A stretch of DNA of 64,000 nt. Origin: Phyllobacterium sp. 628 (lineage in GTDB: Bacteria; Pseudomonadota; Alphaproteobacteria; Rhizobiales; Rhizobiaceae). How positions within the stretch are numbered: position 1 is the first letter of the stretch; every line of letters starts with the position of its first letter. Shown here piece after piece: positions 1-7,300 of this stretch. A program made the position numbers and the translations under genes. Under the pieces are notes generated by a model that saw nothing but the letters and a program-made list of their open reading frames with translations, was not told the origin of the DNA and ran no database searches. Where the stretch lies: contig NZ_CP050301.1 of NCBI RefSeq assembly GCF_014189505.1, positions 2,611,501-2,675,500 of the forward strand, given 5' to 3'.

Positions 1-1098
1 CGGAATCGTAACAACCGGAATGATGACCGAACGGAACGAGCCGAGAAACAGCAGGATGACGGCGACAACGATAAGTACCGCTTCACCAATGGTCTTGAAC
101 ACTTCATAGATCGACGAGCTGATCTGCTCAGTCGAATCGTAAAGCATGATGATGGACATGCCTTCCGGAAGCGTCGCGTCGATTAACGGCAATTCTTTGC
201 GCACGGCAGCGGTCATATCCAGCGGATTTGCCGACGGCGTCGGGAAAATACCAAGAAAGGTACCGCTCGATCCATTGAAGGTAACGCGCGTATCAGTATT
301 GACGGCGCCAAGCTCAATGCGGGCAATGTCACGCAGGCGGACGATGTTGGTACCATCCGACTTGATCGGCATCGCACCGAAGGCCTCAGGCGTTTGCAAA
401 GTCGTCTTCAGCGTGATCGGCGACGCGACATAGAGGTTTTCGATCTTGCCCGGCGCGGACAGGAAGTTTGACTGCTTGATCGCGGTCAATACTTCCGAAG
501 CTGTTGTCTTACGTGCGGCCAGTTGAACCGGATCGATCCAGACGCGCATTGAAAACACCTGACCACCCAGAACCTGTGCATCAGCGACACCTTGAATCGT
601 CGACATACGCGGCTGGATAACGCGCTGCAGATATTCGGTGAGCTGTACGCTGGTCATATTGGGATTTTGCACAGCCAGATACATGGTCGCGAACTCTTGA
701 CCTGTACCCTTCTTGATCACGGGATCATCAGCTTCCGTTGGCAGATCGCCGCGAACCTGATTGACCTTGGAAATAACTTCGGTCAGGGCCGCGTCCGGAT
801 CGGCGCCAAGTTTCATCTGCACAGTAACCGTGCTGGATGATGGCACCGATGAGGATGTGACGTAGTCAATGTTTTCCGTTGTGGTAACAGCTTTCGCAAT
901 CGGTGCGGAAATGAATCCTTGCATCAGATCGGCGCTGGCACCAGCATAAGTTGTTGTGATGGTGATGGCCGTTTCGTCAACCTTTGGGTACTGGCGAACC
1001 GCAAGGTTCGACACTCCCTGGGCACCGAGCAGGATGATCATCAGGGCGACAACCGTCGACAGAACCGGACGGCGAATGAATACATCTGAGAAATTCAT
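1..1098 (-). CDS. RND multidrug efflux permease, N-terminal part (runs off window edge)
   Basis: Inner-membrane pump of the AcrB/MexB (HAE1) family, expected to export drugs by proton antiport through a tripartite complex with the adjacent membrane-fusion protein and an outer-membrane channel. The open frame begins MNFSDVFIRRPV and continues without a stop to position 1, giving about 366 residues of a protein usually over 1,000 long. Visible are the first membrane helix (residues about 10 to 28), the start of the periplasmic porter domain, and the second helix (VILLFLGSFRS) near the truncation. The start codon overlaps the upstream gene's stop as ATGA, so the two are translationally coupled. 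The family is certain; the substrate is unknown. Confidence 0.93.
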   Translation of the reverse strand, partial: MNFSDVFIRRPVLSTVVALMIILLGAQGVSNLAVRQYPKVDETAITITTTYAGASADLMQGFISAPIAKAVTTTENIDYVTSSSVPSSSTVTVQMKLGADPDAALTEVISKVNQVRGDLPTEADDPVIKKGTGQEFATMYLAVQNPNMTSVQLTEYLQRVIQPRMSTIQGVADAQVLGGQVFSMRVWIDPVQLAARKTTASEVLTAIKQSNFLSAPGKIENLYVASPITLKTTLQTPEAFGAMPIKSDGTNIVRLRDIARIELGAVNTDTRVTFNGSSGTFLGIFPTPSANPLDMTAAVRKELPLIDATLPEGMSIIMLYDSTEQISSSIYEVFKTIGEAVLIVVAVILLFLGSFRSVIIPVVTIP

Positions 1099-2312
1099 TT
1101 TGTGGGCAGTCCCGCATCTGTGGTGTTGGCCGGGTTCACGGCATTGGCAATCGTCACCGCTCCACCAGCGTTCAAACGATTTTGACCGGCCGTTACAACG
1201 ACATCACCCGTTTTAATGCCCTTGGTAATCTCGACCAAAAGACCTGAACGGCGTCCTGGCGTAACGAAAACCTGAGCAAGAACAAATCGCTCTTCTTTCT
1301 TGGCTGCATCAGCCGGCTTCGCCGCATCCGTCGGCTTGGCTGCGTCTGCAGGTTTTGCTGCATCGGCCGCCTTGGCTGGATCTTCCTTCTTTTCCTCAGG
1401 ACGAAGAACAAAGATGTAATCGCCATAAAGGCTAGAAACGAGCGCGGTCTGCGGCAAGGTGAAGACATTGTCTTCCTGTGGAAGCGTGACGTAAACCTGC
1501 GCAAACTGACCGGGACGCAGCTTGCCGTCCTTGTTGTCAACCTTCGCACGAACGGAAACCAGACGTGTTGCCGGATCAATGCGGGGCTCAACAGCGGTGA
1601 TGACACCGTCATAGGGCTGTTCGACGTCAGTCAGTTTCATCTTGATCGGCTGACCAATTTTCACCTGCTGAAGGTTCTGCTCGTTGACCGTGAAGTCTAC
1701 ACGCATGGTAGCAAGATCCTGCAACGAAACCACGACCTTACCCGGTGACAGGTACTGGCCAAGTTCGATTTGCGGAATACCAACGGTGCCCTTGAACGGC
1801 GCTTTGAGCAGTTTCTGGTCCATTACGGCTTGCAATTTGGCGATCTCGGCCTTCTTGGCCAAGGATGCAGCCTGCGCCGTATCAACATTGGATTCCGCGC
1901 CCACACCGCGTGTGTTCAGCGTACGGGCACGCGCCAGCGTCTGGTCGTTCAGAACGTCCTGAGCCTGCGCGGCAACGATGTCAGCCTTCTCAATGGCATC
2001 ATCAAGCTGCAAAAGCGGAGCACCCTGATCGACGATCTGGTTGGCCTCAAACGGGATATTCTTGACGATACCGGCAACTTCAACAGCGAGCTCGACACCC
2101 TGAATAGCGCTGACAGAGCCAATCGCTTCGATATTGGGCGTCCATACGCTCGGCTCAACCTTATAGGTTGATACCGGTTGTGCCGGCTGCTGCATTGTCG
2201 CAAAAAATTGTTTGATCATCCCCTCTTTGAAGTAGTTGAACCAAACCAATCCTCCGCCAAGCACCACGACCAGGAGTAGAATGATCACAGGTAGAATGTA
2301 GCGCTTTATCAT
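1095..2312 (-). CDS. RND efflux membrane-fusion protein (HlyD/AcrA type)
   Basis: Periplasmic adaptor that links the RND pump to an outer-membrane channel. The 405-residue protein starts with one hydrophobic helix (residues about 5 to 25) with no lipobox cysteine, so it is probably held by an uncleaved N-terminal anchor. Then come a barrel-sandwich (lipoyl) half-motif, a short alpha-hairpin, the second lipoyl half (LLKAPFKGTVG) and a beta-barrel with the typical RLVSVRAKV and LRPGQFAQV segments. Near residue 315 it carries an Ala/Lys/Pro-rich repeat that ordinary family members lack. A GGAG ribosome site lies about 9 bases before the ATG. The regulator gene is divergent. Confidence 0.95.
   Translation of the reverse strand: MIKRYILPVIILLLVVVLGGGLVWFNYFKEGMIKQFFATMQQPAQPVSTYKVEPSVWTPNIEAIGSVSAIQGVELAVEVAGIVKNIPFEANQIVDQGAPLLQLDDAIEKADIVAAQAQDVLNDQTLARARTLNTRGVGAESNVDTAQAASLAKKAEIAKLQAVMDQKLLKAPFKGTVGIPQIELGQYLSPGKVVVSLQDLATMRVDFTVNEQNLQQVKIGQPIKMKLTDVEQPYDGVITAVEPRIDPATRLVSVRAKVDNKDGKLRPGQFAQVYVTLPQEDNVFTLPQTALVSSLYGDYIFVLRPEEKKEDPAKAADAAKPADAAKPTDAAKPADAAKKEERFVLAQVFVTPGRRSGLLVEITKGIKTGDVVVTAGQNRLNAGGAVTIANAVNPANTTDAGLPTK
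1298..1380 (-). repeat. In-frame 18-bp repeats in the membrane-fusion protein gene
   Basis: About four imperfect copies of an 18-bp unit encode tandem six-residue repeats of the form DAAKPA or DAAKPT, flanked by KAAD and AAKKEE. The tract sits within the membrane-proximal region of the adaptor. It is charged, flexible and low in complexity, and may vary in copy number between strains. Confidence 0.8.
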
Positions 2313-2414
2313 GGGGAACCGCTCCGGAACAAAACAATGGCCAGCAAAGTTTGTTGCCAGCCTGTCAAATGAGAATAACGTGATGTGGACTTGATTGCCA
2401 CGCGCAATTTACTG

Positions 2415-2430
2415 TACCGTCTGGACGGTA
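2415..2430. promoter_or_regulatory. Palindromic operator between efflux operon and tetR
   Basis: Two perfect 7-bp arms, TACCGTC and GACGGTA, are separated by TG. The site lies in the 174-bp region between the divergent efflux operon and the TetR-family gene, 57 bp before the chosen tetR start. TetR dimers commonly bind such sites and repress both their own gene and the adjacent pump. The binding itself is inferred. Confidence 0.65.
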
Positions 2431-2486
2431 AAGTCAATAGAAGCGGGATTCCTTATGGAACTAATAATTTAAAAAGAAAGAGCGGG

Positions 2487-3077
2487 ATGCGGGCGGCAGT
2501 TCTCACGACAAAAGATAAAATCCTGCAGGCAGCTGCAGAAATCGCCATGGAGGTGGGCCCTGTCCATCTCTCCCTCGATGCGGTTGCGCGCCGAGCGGGA
2601 CTTTCAAAAGGCGGATTGCTTTATACATTTCCAACCAAGGCCAAATTGCTCGAAGCGCTTGTCGAGCACCATGTGGCCGAATTTGACGAATCACTGCGCA
2701 TGCAGGAAGCCCGGCGCAACCACAAGGTGAACAGCGTCGTTCAGGCCTGTATCGAGGTTTATCGCGCCGAATTTGTGCTGAACGAGCCGGAACCGTCAGG
2801 CATATTGGCGGCCATAGCCAATGATCCAAGTTTCATCGATCCCATCCGACGCTACAACAAGCAGCTCCTCGAGCGGATGAAGGAAAATTCGGAAGACCCG
2901 ACTATGGCCCTCATCGCATTCCTGACCATCGAAGGCCTGCGCAGTCTGAAACTGTTCGACATGGATACGGTGACGCACGAAGATCAGATTGCTGCGATTG
3001 ACGGCTTGCGCCAGCTGTTCGCTCCCTGCGATCCAGACAAGCCGTCCCAGTCAGCCACGACGCAAGATCAGGCGTAG
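2487..3077 (+). CDS. TetR-family transcriptional regulator, probable efflux repressor
   Basis: A 196-residue TetR protein. The N-terminal helix-turn-helix is clear ([13 protein letters not shown], then [20 protein letters not shown]), followed by an all-helical ligand-binding and dimerisation domain of the TetR_C type. An upstream in-frame ATG at 2385 would add 34 residues with no family similarity and would swallow the palindromic operator. The ATG at 2487, preceded by AAAGAG, gives the normal TetR start. The gene is divergent from the RND operon, so it most likely represses the pump. Its last 10 bases overlap the 3' end of the convergent tgt gene. Confidence 0.92.
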   Translation: MRAAVLTTKDKILQAAAEIAMEVGPVHLSLDAVARRAGLSKGGLLYTFPTKAKLLEALVEHHVAEFDESLRMQEARRNHKVNSVVQACIEVYRAEFVLNEPEPSGILAAIANDPSFIDPIRRYNKQLLERMKENSEDPTMALIAFLTIEGLRSLKLFDMDTVTHEDQIAAIDGLRQLFAPCDPDKPSQSATTQDQA

Positions 3078-4201
3078 GGCGCGATGTCGCCCTGTGCCCA
3101 AGCGCCTTGCGTGTCTTCCGTAAAAGCACTGAAACGCCCGGCTTCGATGGAACCACGGATGCCCTGCATCAACTGCTGGTAATAGGCCAGATTGTTCCAT
3201 GTCAGCAGCATGCCGCCCAGCGCCTCACCCGATTTAACCAGATGATGCAAATAGGCACGGCTGTAATCACGCGCGGCCGGGCATGAGGATTCTTTATCCA
3301 GCGGACGCGGATCATCCGCATGGCGGGCATTGCGCAGATTGACCTTGCCGCGACGGGTGAACGCAAGACCATGGCGTCCTGCCCGGGTTGGCATCACGCA
3401 ATCGAACATATCAATGCCGCGCGCCACGGATTTAATGATGTCATCCGGTGTTCCAACACCCATCAGATAGCGCGGCTTTTCCGCAGGCAATTCAGGACAG
3501 GTAATGTCGAGCATGTCGAGCATGACTTCCTGCGGCTCGCCCACAGCCAGACCACCCACCGCATAACCTTTGAGGTCCATGGCCTTCAGTGCCTGCGCCG
3601 AGCGGATGCGCAGATCCGGCACATCGCCGCCCTGCACGATGCCAAACATAGCCTTGCCAGGCTGATTGCCGAACGCCACCTTGCAGCGCTCCGCCCAGCG
3701 CAGCGACAATTCCATGGCGCGCTGAATGTCTTTCGGTGTTGATGGCAGCGCGACACATTCATCAAGCTGCATCTGGATATCGGAATCCAGCAGGCCTTGA
3801 ATTTCGATCGAGCGTTCGGGGCTCATCTCATAGGCACGGCCATCGATATGTGAACGGAAGGTCACACCCTTCTCATCAAGCTTGCGCAATTGCGCCAGTG
3901 ACATGACCTGAAAGCCGCCGGAATCCGTAAGGATCGGTCCCTGCCAGCGGGCGAAATCGTGCAGACCACCCAGTTTGGCGATACGTTCCGCGCTTGGACG
4001 CAACATCAAATGATAGGTATTGCCAAGGATGATATCGGCGCCCAGATCGGCGACCTGATCCATATACATGGCTTTGACCGTTCCGGCCGTACCGACGGGC
4101 ATAAAGGCAGGCGTGCGTACGGTGCCGCGCGGCATGGTGATTTCACCACGGCGGGCCTTGCCGTCGGAGGCGATGAGCTTGAATTCAAAGTTTTCTGTCA
4201 T
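3068..4201 (-). CDS. tgt: tRNA-guanine transglycosylase (queuosine synthesis)
   Basis: Exchanges guanine 34 for preQ1 in tRNAs with GUN anticodons, the first tRNA-bound step of queuosine synthesis; cytosolic. The TIM-barrel signature blocks are present: the [11 protein letters not shown] active site, FGIVQGG, and MFDCVMPTR with the nucleophilic aspartate. The start at 4201 makes a 4-base ATGA overlap with queA; an alternative ATG at 4216 adds five residues. The C-terminal zinc site is degenerate. Where E. coli and Zymomonas enzymes have CxCxxC plus a distant His, this protein has S-S-C-P-A-A and an Asn ([10 protein letters not shown]), leaving a single cysteine. Sequence and context still make the function very likely. 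Confidence 0.97.
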   Translation of the reverse strand: MTENFEFKLIASDGKARRGEITMPRGTVRTPAFMPVGTAGTVKAMYMDQVADLGADIILGNTYHLMLRPSAERIAKLGGLHDFARWQGPILTDSGGFQVMSLAQLRKLDEKGVTFRSHIDGRAYEMSPERSIEIQGLLDSDIQMQLDECVALPSTPKDIQRAMELSLRWAERCKVAFGNQPGKAMFGIVQGGDVPDLRIRSAQALKAMDLKGYAVGGLAVGEPQEVMLDMLDITCPELPAEKPRYLMGVGTPDDIIKSVARGIDMFDCVMPTRAGRHGLAFTRRGKVNLRNARHADDPRPLDKESSCPAARDYSRAYLHHLVKSGEALGGMLLTWNNLAYYQQLMQGIRGSIEAGRFSAFTEDTQGAWAQGDIAPYA

Positions 4202-5277
4202 GATGGGGATCGCCATAACAGGCTTGCATCACCATAGGAATAGAAGCGGTAGTGATTTTTGACCGCGTATTCATACGCGGCATGCATACGTTCAAAGCCG
4301 CTGAAGGCAGAAACCAGCATGAACAGGGTCGAACGCGGCAGGTGGAAATTGGTCATCAACAGATCGACGGCGCGGAACTTATAGCCGGGAGTGATGAAAA
4401 TATCCGTCGGTCCGGACCATGCCTTGATAACGCCGTCTTCGGTTGTGGCACTTTCAAGCAGCCGTAGCGACGTGGTGCCAACACTGACAATCCGCCCGCC
4501 ACGCGCTCTCACCGCATTCAATGCGTCAGCAGTTTTCTGGTCCACATGACCAATCTCCGCATGCATTTTGTGATCGGCGGTATCGTCTGCCTTCACCGGC
4601 AGAAATGTTCCGGCGCCCACATGCAGCGTTACATAATGCTGTTCGATGCCCAGGAGCTTCAAATCCTCAAGCAATGCGGGGGTAAAATGCAGTCCGGCGG
4701 TCGGCGCGGCAACGGCACCCTCTTCGCGGGCATAAATGGTCTGATAATCCTCACGGTCGCGGCCATCTTCGGCACGCTTCGACGCGATATAAGGCGGCAA
4801 CGGAATATGCCCCACGGCAGCAATCGCCTGATCCAGATCTGCACCGCTGAAATCGAATACGAGCAACGCCTCGCCTGCCTCGCCTTTTTCCGCAACTGTC
4901 GCCTGCAGGGATCCAAGCAGACAGGCATTGTTGCCATCGCCGAAGTCGATGCACTCACCCTGCTTGACGCGTTTGCCTGGGCGCAGAAAGGCTTTCCAGC
5001 GATCCGGCCCCACGCGCATATGCAGCGTCGCACTGATCTGGGCTTTGACGCCTTCGCGCTCGCGAAAACCTTCAAGTTGCGCCGGTATCACCTTGGTATC
5101 GTTAAAAACCAATGCATCACCGGCACGCAGGAAATCGCCAAGATGCTTGACGGAACTGTCCTCAAATCCAGAACTACCCGCCTGAACAAGCAAAAGCCGC
5201 GCTGAATCGCGCGGCTCTGCAGGTCTCAATGCGATGTTTTCTTCCGGCAGATCGAAATCGAAAAGATCAACACGCAT
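4198..5277 (-). CDS. queA: S-adenosylmethionine:tRNA ribosyltransferase-isomerase
   Basis: Adds the ribosyl part of SAM to preQ1-modified tRNA to give epoxyqueuosine, the step directly after Tgt. The 359-residue protein shows the family start ([16 protein letters not shown]), the [12 protein letters not shown] block, the [10 protein letters not shown] block, and the TTSLRLLES and [11 protein letters not shown] segments in order. It is complete and of normal length. The stop overlaps the tgt start, so queA and tgt form a two-step queuosine operon. The cyclophilin gene upstream ends 14 bp before the start and is probably co-transcribed. Confidence 0.98.
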   Translation of the reverse strand: MRVDLFDFDLPEENIALRPAEPRDSARLLLVQAGSSGFEDSSVKHLGDFLRAGDALVFNDTKVIPAQLEGFREREGVKAQISATLHMRVGPDRWKAFLRPGKRVKQGECIDFGDGNNACLLGSLQATVAEKGEAGEALLVFDFSGADLDQAIAAVGHIPLPPYIASKRAEDGRDREDYQTIYAREEGAVAAPTAGLHFTPALLEDLKLLGIEQHYVTLHVGAGTFLPVKADDTADHKMHAEIGHVDQKTADALNAVRARGGRIVSVGTTSLRLLESATTEDGVIKAWSGPTDIFITPGYKFRAVDLLMTNFHLPRSTLFMLVSAFSGFERMHAAYEYAVKNHYRFYSYGDASLLWRSPS

Positions 5278-5291
5278 AATGGGTCAATGAT

Positions 5292-5801
5292 CTATTCGGC
5301 GTCTGCGGCAACGCGCATGGAAACGATGGAATCCGGATCCTGCACCGGCTCGCCGCGCTTGATCTTGTCAACATTGTCCATGCCTTCGATAACCTGACCC
5401 CATACGGTGTATTGACGGTTCAGGAATGCAGCGTCGTCGAAGCAGATGAAGAACTGCGAATTAGCCGAGTTCGGGTTCTGCGAACGGGCCATCGAGCAAG
5501 CGCCGCGGCCGTGGTTGGCATTGGAGAATTCAGCCTTGAGATCAGGCTTTTCCGAACCGCCCATGCCGGCGCGCGATGGATTGAAAGAAGAACCACCCTG
5601 CTTGCCGAACTTGACGTCACCGGTCTGTGCCATGAAGCCATCGATCACACGATGGAAAACAACGCCGTCATAGGCGCCTTCGCGTGCGAGTTCCTTGATC
5701 CGCTCCACATGACCGGGAGCCAAATCAGGATAGAGTTCAATGACAACGTTGCCCTTGGTGGTTTCAAGCAAGATTGTGTTTTCTGGATCTTTGTAAGCCA
5801 T
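5292..5801 (-). CDS. Peptidyl-prolyl cis-trans isomerase, cytosolic cyclophilin
   Basis: A 169-residue cyclophilin with no signal peptide, expected to speed proline isomerisation during folding in the cytosol. Family blocks are complete: VVFHRVIDGFMAQTGD (catalytic Arg and Phe), GRGACSMARS, NSQFFICFDD and NRQYTVWGQV. The start at 5801 is preferred over the ATG at 5810 because AGGAG lies 9 bases before 5801 but directly touches the upstream ATG. It is the second of two adjacent cyclophilin genes; the other (upstream in transcription) is periplasmic. Confidence 0.95.
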   Translation of the reverse strand: MAYKDPENTILLETTKGNVVIELYPDLAPGHVERIKELAREGAYDGVVFHRVIDGFMAQTGDVKFGKQGGSSFNPSRAGMGGSEKPDLKAEFSNANHGRGACSMARSQNPNSANSQFFICFDDAAFLNRQYTVWGQVIEGMDNVDKIKRGEPVQDPDSIVSMRVAADAE

Positions 5802-5829
5802 TTCCGGCATCTCCTATTGATTGATTGAA

Positions 5830-6414
5830 TTATTTCGCCGGACCGACAGTAACCTTGATCATCTTGTCCGGGCTATCGACAGCACCATTCTGTGCTTCGT
5901 TGCCTTTTTTGATCTTGTCGACCGTTTCCATACCGCTCGTCACCTTGCCGACGACCGTGTACTGGCCATTCAGGAATGAGCCATTGTCGAACATGATAAA
6001 GAATTGCGAATTGGCCGAGTTCGGATTTGAGGAACGTGCCATACCAACAGTTCCGCGAACGAATGGTTCCTTTGAGAACTCCGCTGGCAGATCAGGACGC
6101 TTCGAACCGCCGGTTCCAGCCGCCGCCTGATTGTAGCCCTTCTCGGTATTGCCATACTGGACGTCGCCTGTCTGGGCCATGAAGCCCGGAATGACGCGGT
6201 GGAACACGACACTGTTATAAGCGCCTTCCTTGGCAAGGGCCTTGATCTGCTCGACATGCTTGGGCGCAAGATCGGGACGCAGTTCGATCTTGACGTCACC
6301 GTCCTTGAGCTTGATCGTCATGGTGTTCGCGTCATCGGCCCAACTGGGGCTTAGCGACGCAAAAGACAGGGAAGAAACGGCCGCCACAAGAAGCGCAGTG
6401 CGAAATACGGACAT
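5830..6414 (-). CDS. Peptidyl-prolyl cis-trans isomerase, exported cyclophilin
   Basis: A 194-residue cyclophilin with a classical signal peptide: a positively charged start, the hydrophobic stretch ALLVAAVSSLSFASL, and a likely cleavage after SWA. It should act in the periplasm. The catalytic blocks VVFHRVIPGFMAQTGD, GMARSSNPNSANSQFFI and QYTVVGKV are intact. The start at 6414 has GGAG 8 bases upstream; the frame is open a further 43 codons but that stretch is unrelated to cyclophilins and removes the signal peptide. It lies 28 bp before the cytosolic paralogue and 52 bp after coaD. Confidence 0.94.
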   Translation of the reverse strand: MSVFRTALLVAAVSSLSFASLSPSWADDANTMTIKLKDGDVKIELRPDLAPKHVEQIKALAKEGAYNSVVFHRVIPGFMAQTGDVQYGNTEKGYNQAAAGTGGSKRPDLPAEFSKEPFVRGTVGMARSSNPNSANSQFFIMFDNGSFLNGQYTVVGKVTSGMETVDKIKKGNEAQNGAVDSPDKMIKVTVGPAK

Positions 6415-6466
6415 GAAAGTCTCCAAAGGATCGGGATTGGTCTTGAGCCCTGTTTGAATTCGGCCC

Positions 6467-6958
6467 TTATTTGAATTTGGCTTTGAGCGCCTCAACAACA
6501 AGTGCGGGAGCAAAGTGTCTGGTGTCGCCCCCCATAGCCGCAATCTGCCGAACCAATGTGGCAGTAATGGTTCGAACCGAAGGATCGGATGGAAGGAAGA
6601 CGGTTTGCAGTTCCGGCGCCATCTTGCCGTTCATGCCGGCCATCTGCATTTCGTAGTCAAGATCGGTTCCGTCACGCAGCCCGCGCACCATCAGCGATGC
6701 GCCGTGCTTGCGCGCCGCATCAATCAGCAAACCATCGAACGCAATGACTTCGAGCCGCTCGCTATCCCTCCCGAAGAACTCCTTGGATACCCGTTTGATC
6801 AGGTCCACCCGCTCGTCAAAAGAAAACAGCGGCGCCTTGCCGGGATGGATGCCAATGGCGACAAACACCTTGTCCGCCAGGCGCAAAGAACCCTGCAGCA
6901 CATCCATGTGGCCATTGGTGATGGGATCAAACGATCCGGCATAGATTGCGATTTTCAT
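6467..6958 (-). CDS. coaD: Phosphopantetheine adenylyltransferase
   Basis: Transfers AMP from ATP to 4'-phosphopantetheine, the penultimate step of coenzyme A synthesis; a cytosolic hexamer. The 163-residue protein has the nucleotidyltransferase TNGH motif (residues 14 to 17), the [10 protein letters not shown] start, the [17 protein letters not shown] substrate loop, and the C-terminal motif with a conserved Ser (SSDP-like, here [18 protein letters not shown]). Length is typical. It is the first gene of the minus-strand run coaD, two cyclophilins, queA, tgt. Confidence 0.97.
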   Translation of the reverse strand: MKIAIYAGSFDPITNGHMDVLQGSLRLADKVFVAIGIHPGKAPLFSFDERVDLIKRVSKEFFGRDSERLEVIAFDGLLIDAARKHGASLMVRGLRDGTDLDYEMQMAGMNGKMAPELQTVFLPSDPSVRTITATLVRQIAAMGGDTRHFAPALVVEALKAKFK

Positions 6959-7153
6959 ACCGTCTCCTAACCGTTTTATCAGGCGCTTTCAATGGTTAGC
7001 ACGGGATCAAGCGCAGGTTAAATGAACGGTAGATGAACGGCCCGATCAGCAAGTATTCAGCTGCCATTAACTATACCAGAGTCAGAAAATGAAACCTTTT
7101 GGCTCTTAGTGCGTTGTTAACCATAAGAAAGCTGAAGATCGAAAGGACTGATA

Positions 7154-7300
7154 ATGTTTATTCTTCTTAGCGTCGGCATGATGATTGCGATGATGGTTTC
7201 CGCCGTCGTCATGATGATGGAAGAAAGCAAAAAGCGGGAAGCCAAAGTAAAGACCTCCCGCTTTGGTGTGTATCCGACGAATAATCGTCGTCAGTTCTAA
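7154..7300 (+). CDS. 48-residue predicted single-pass membrane protein, unknown function
   Basis: An ATG with a good ribosome site (GAAAGGAC, 7 bases upstream) opens a 48-codon frame. The protein starts MFILLSVGMMIAMMVSAVV: one Met-rich hydrophobic helix (residues 2 to 22), then the acidic/basic stretch EESKKREAK and a basic tail ending NNRRQF. This layout suits a small inner-membrane protein with a cytoplasmic tail. Its TAA overlaps the TAG of convergent gyrA by 4 bases. I do not recognise a family. Support comes from the ribosome site, codon use and the sensible topology. Confidence 0.6.
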   Translation: MFILLSVGMMIAMMVSAVVMMMEESKKREAKVKTSRFGVYPTNNRRQF

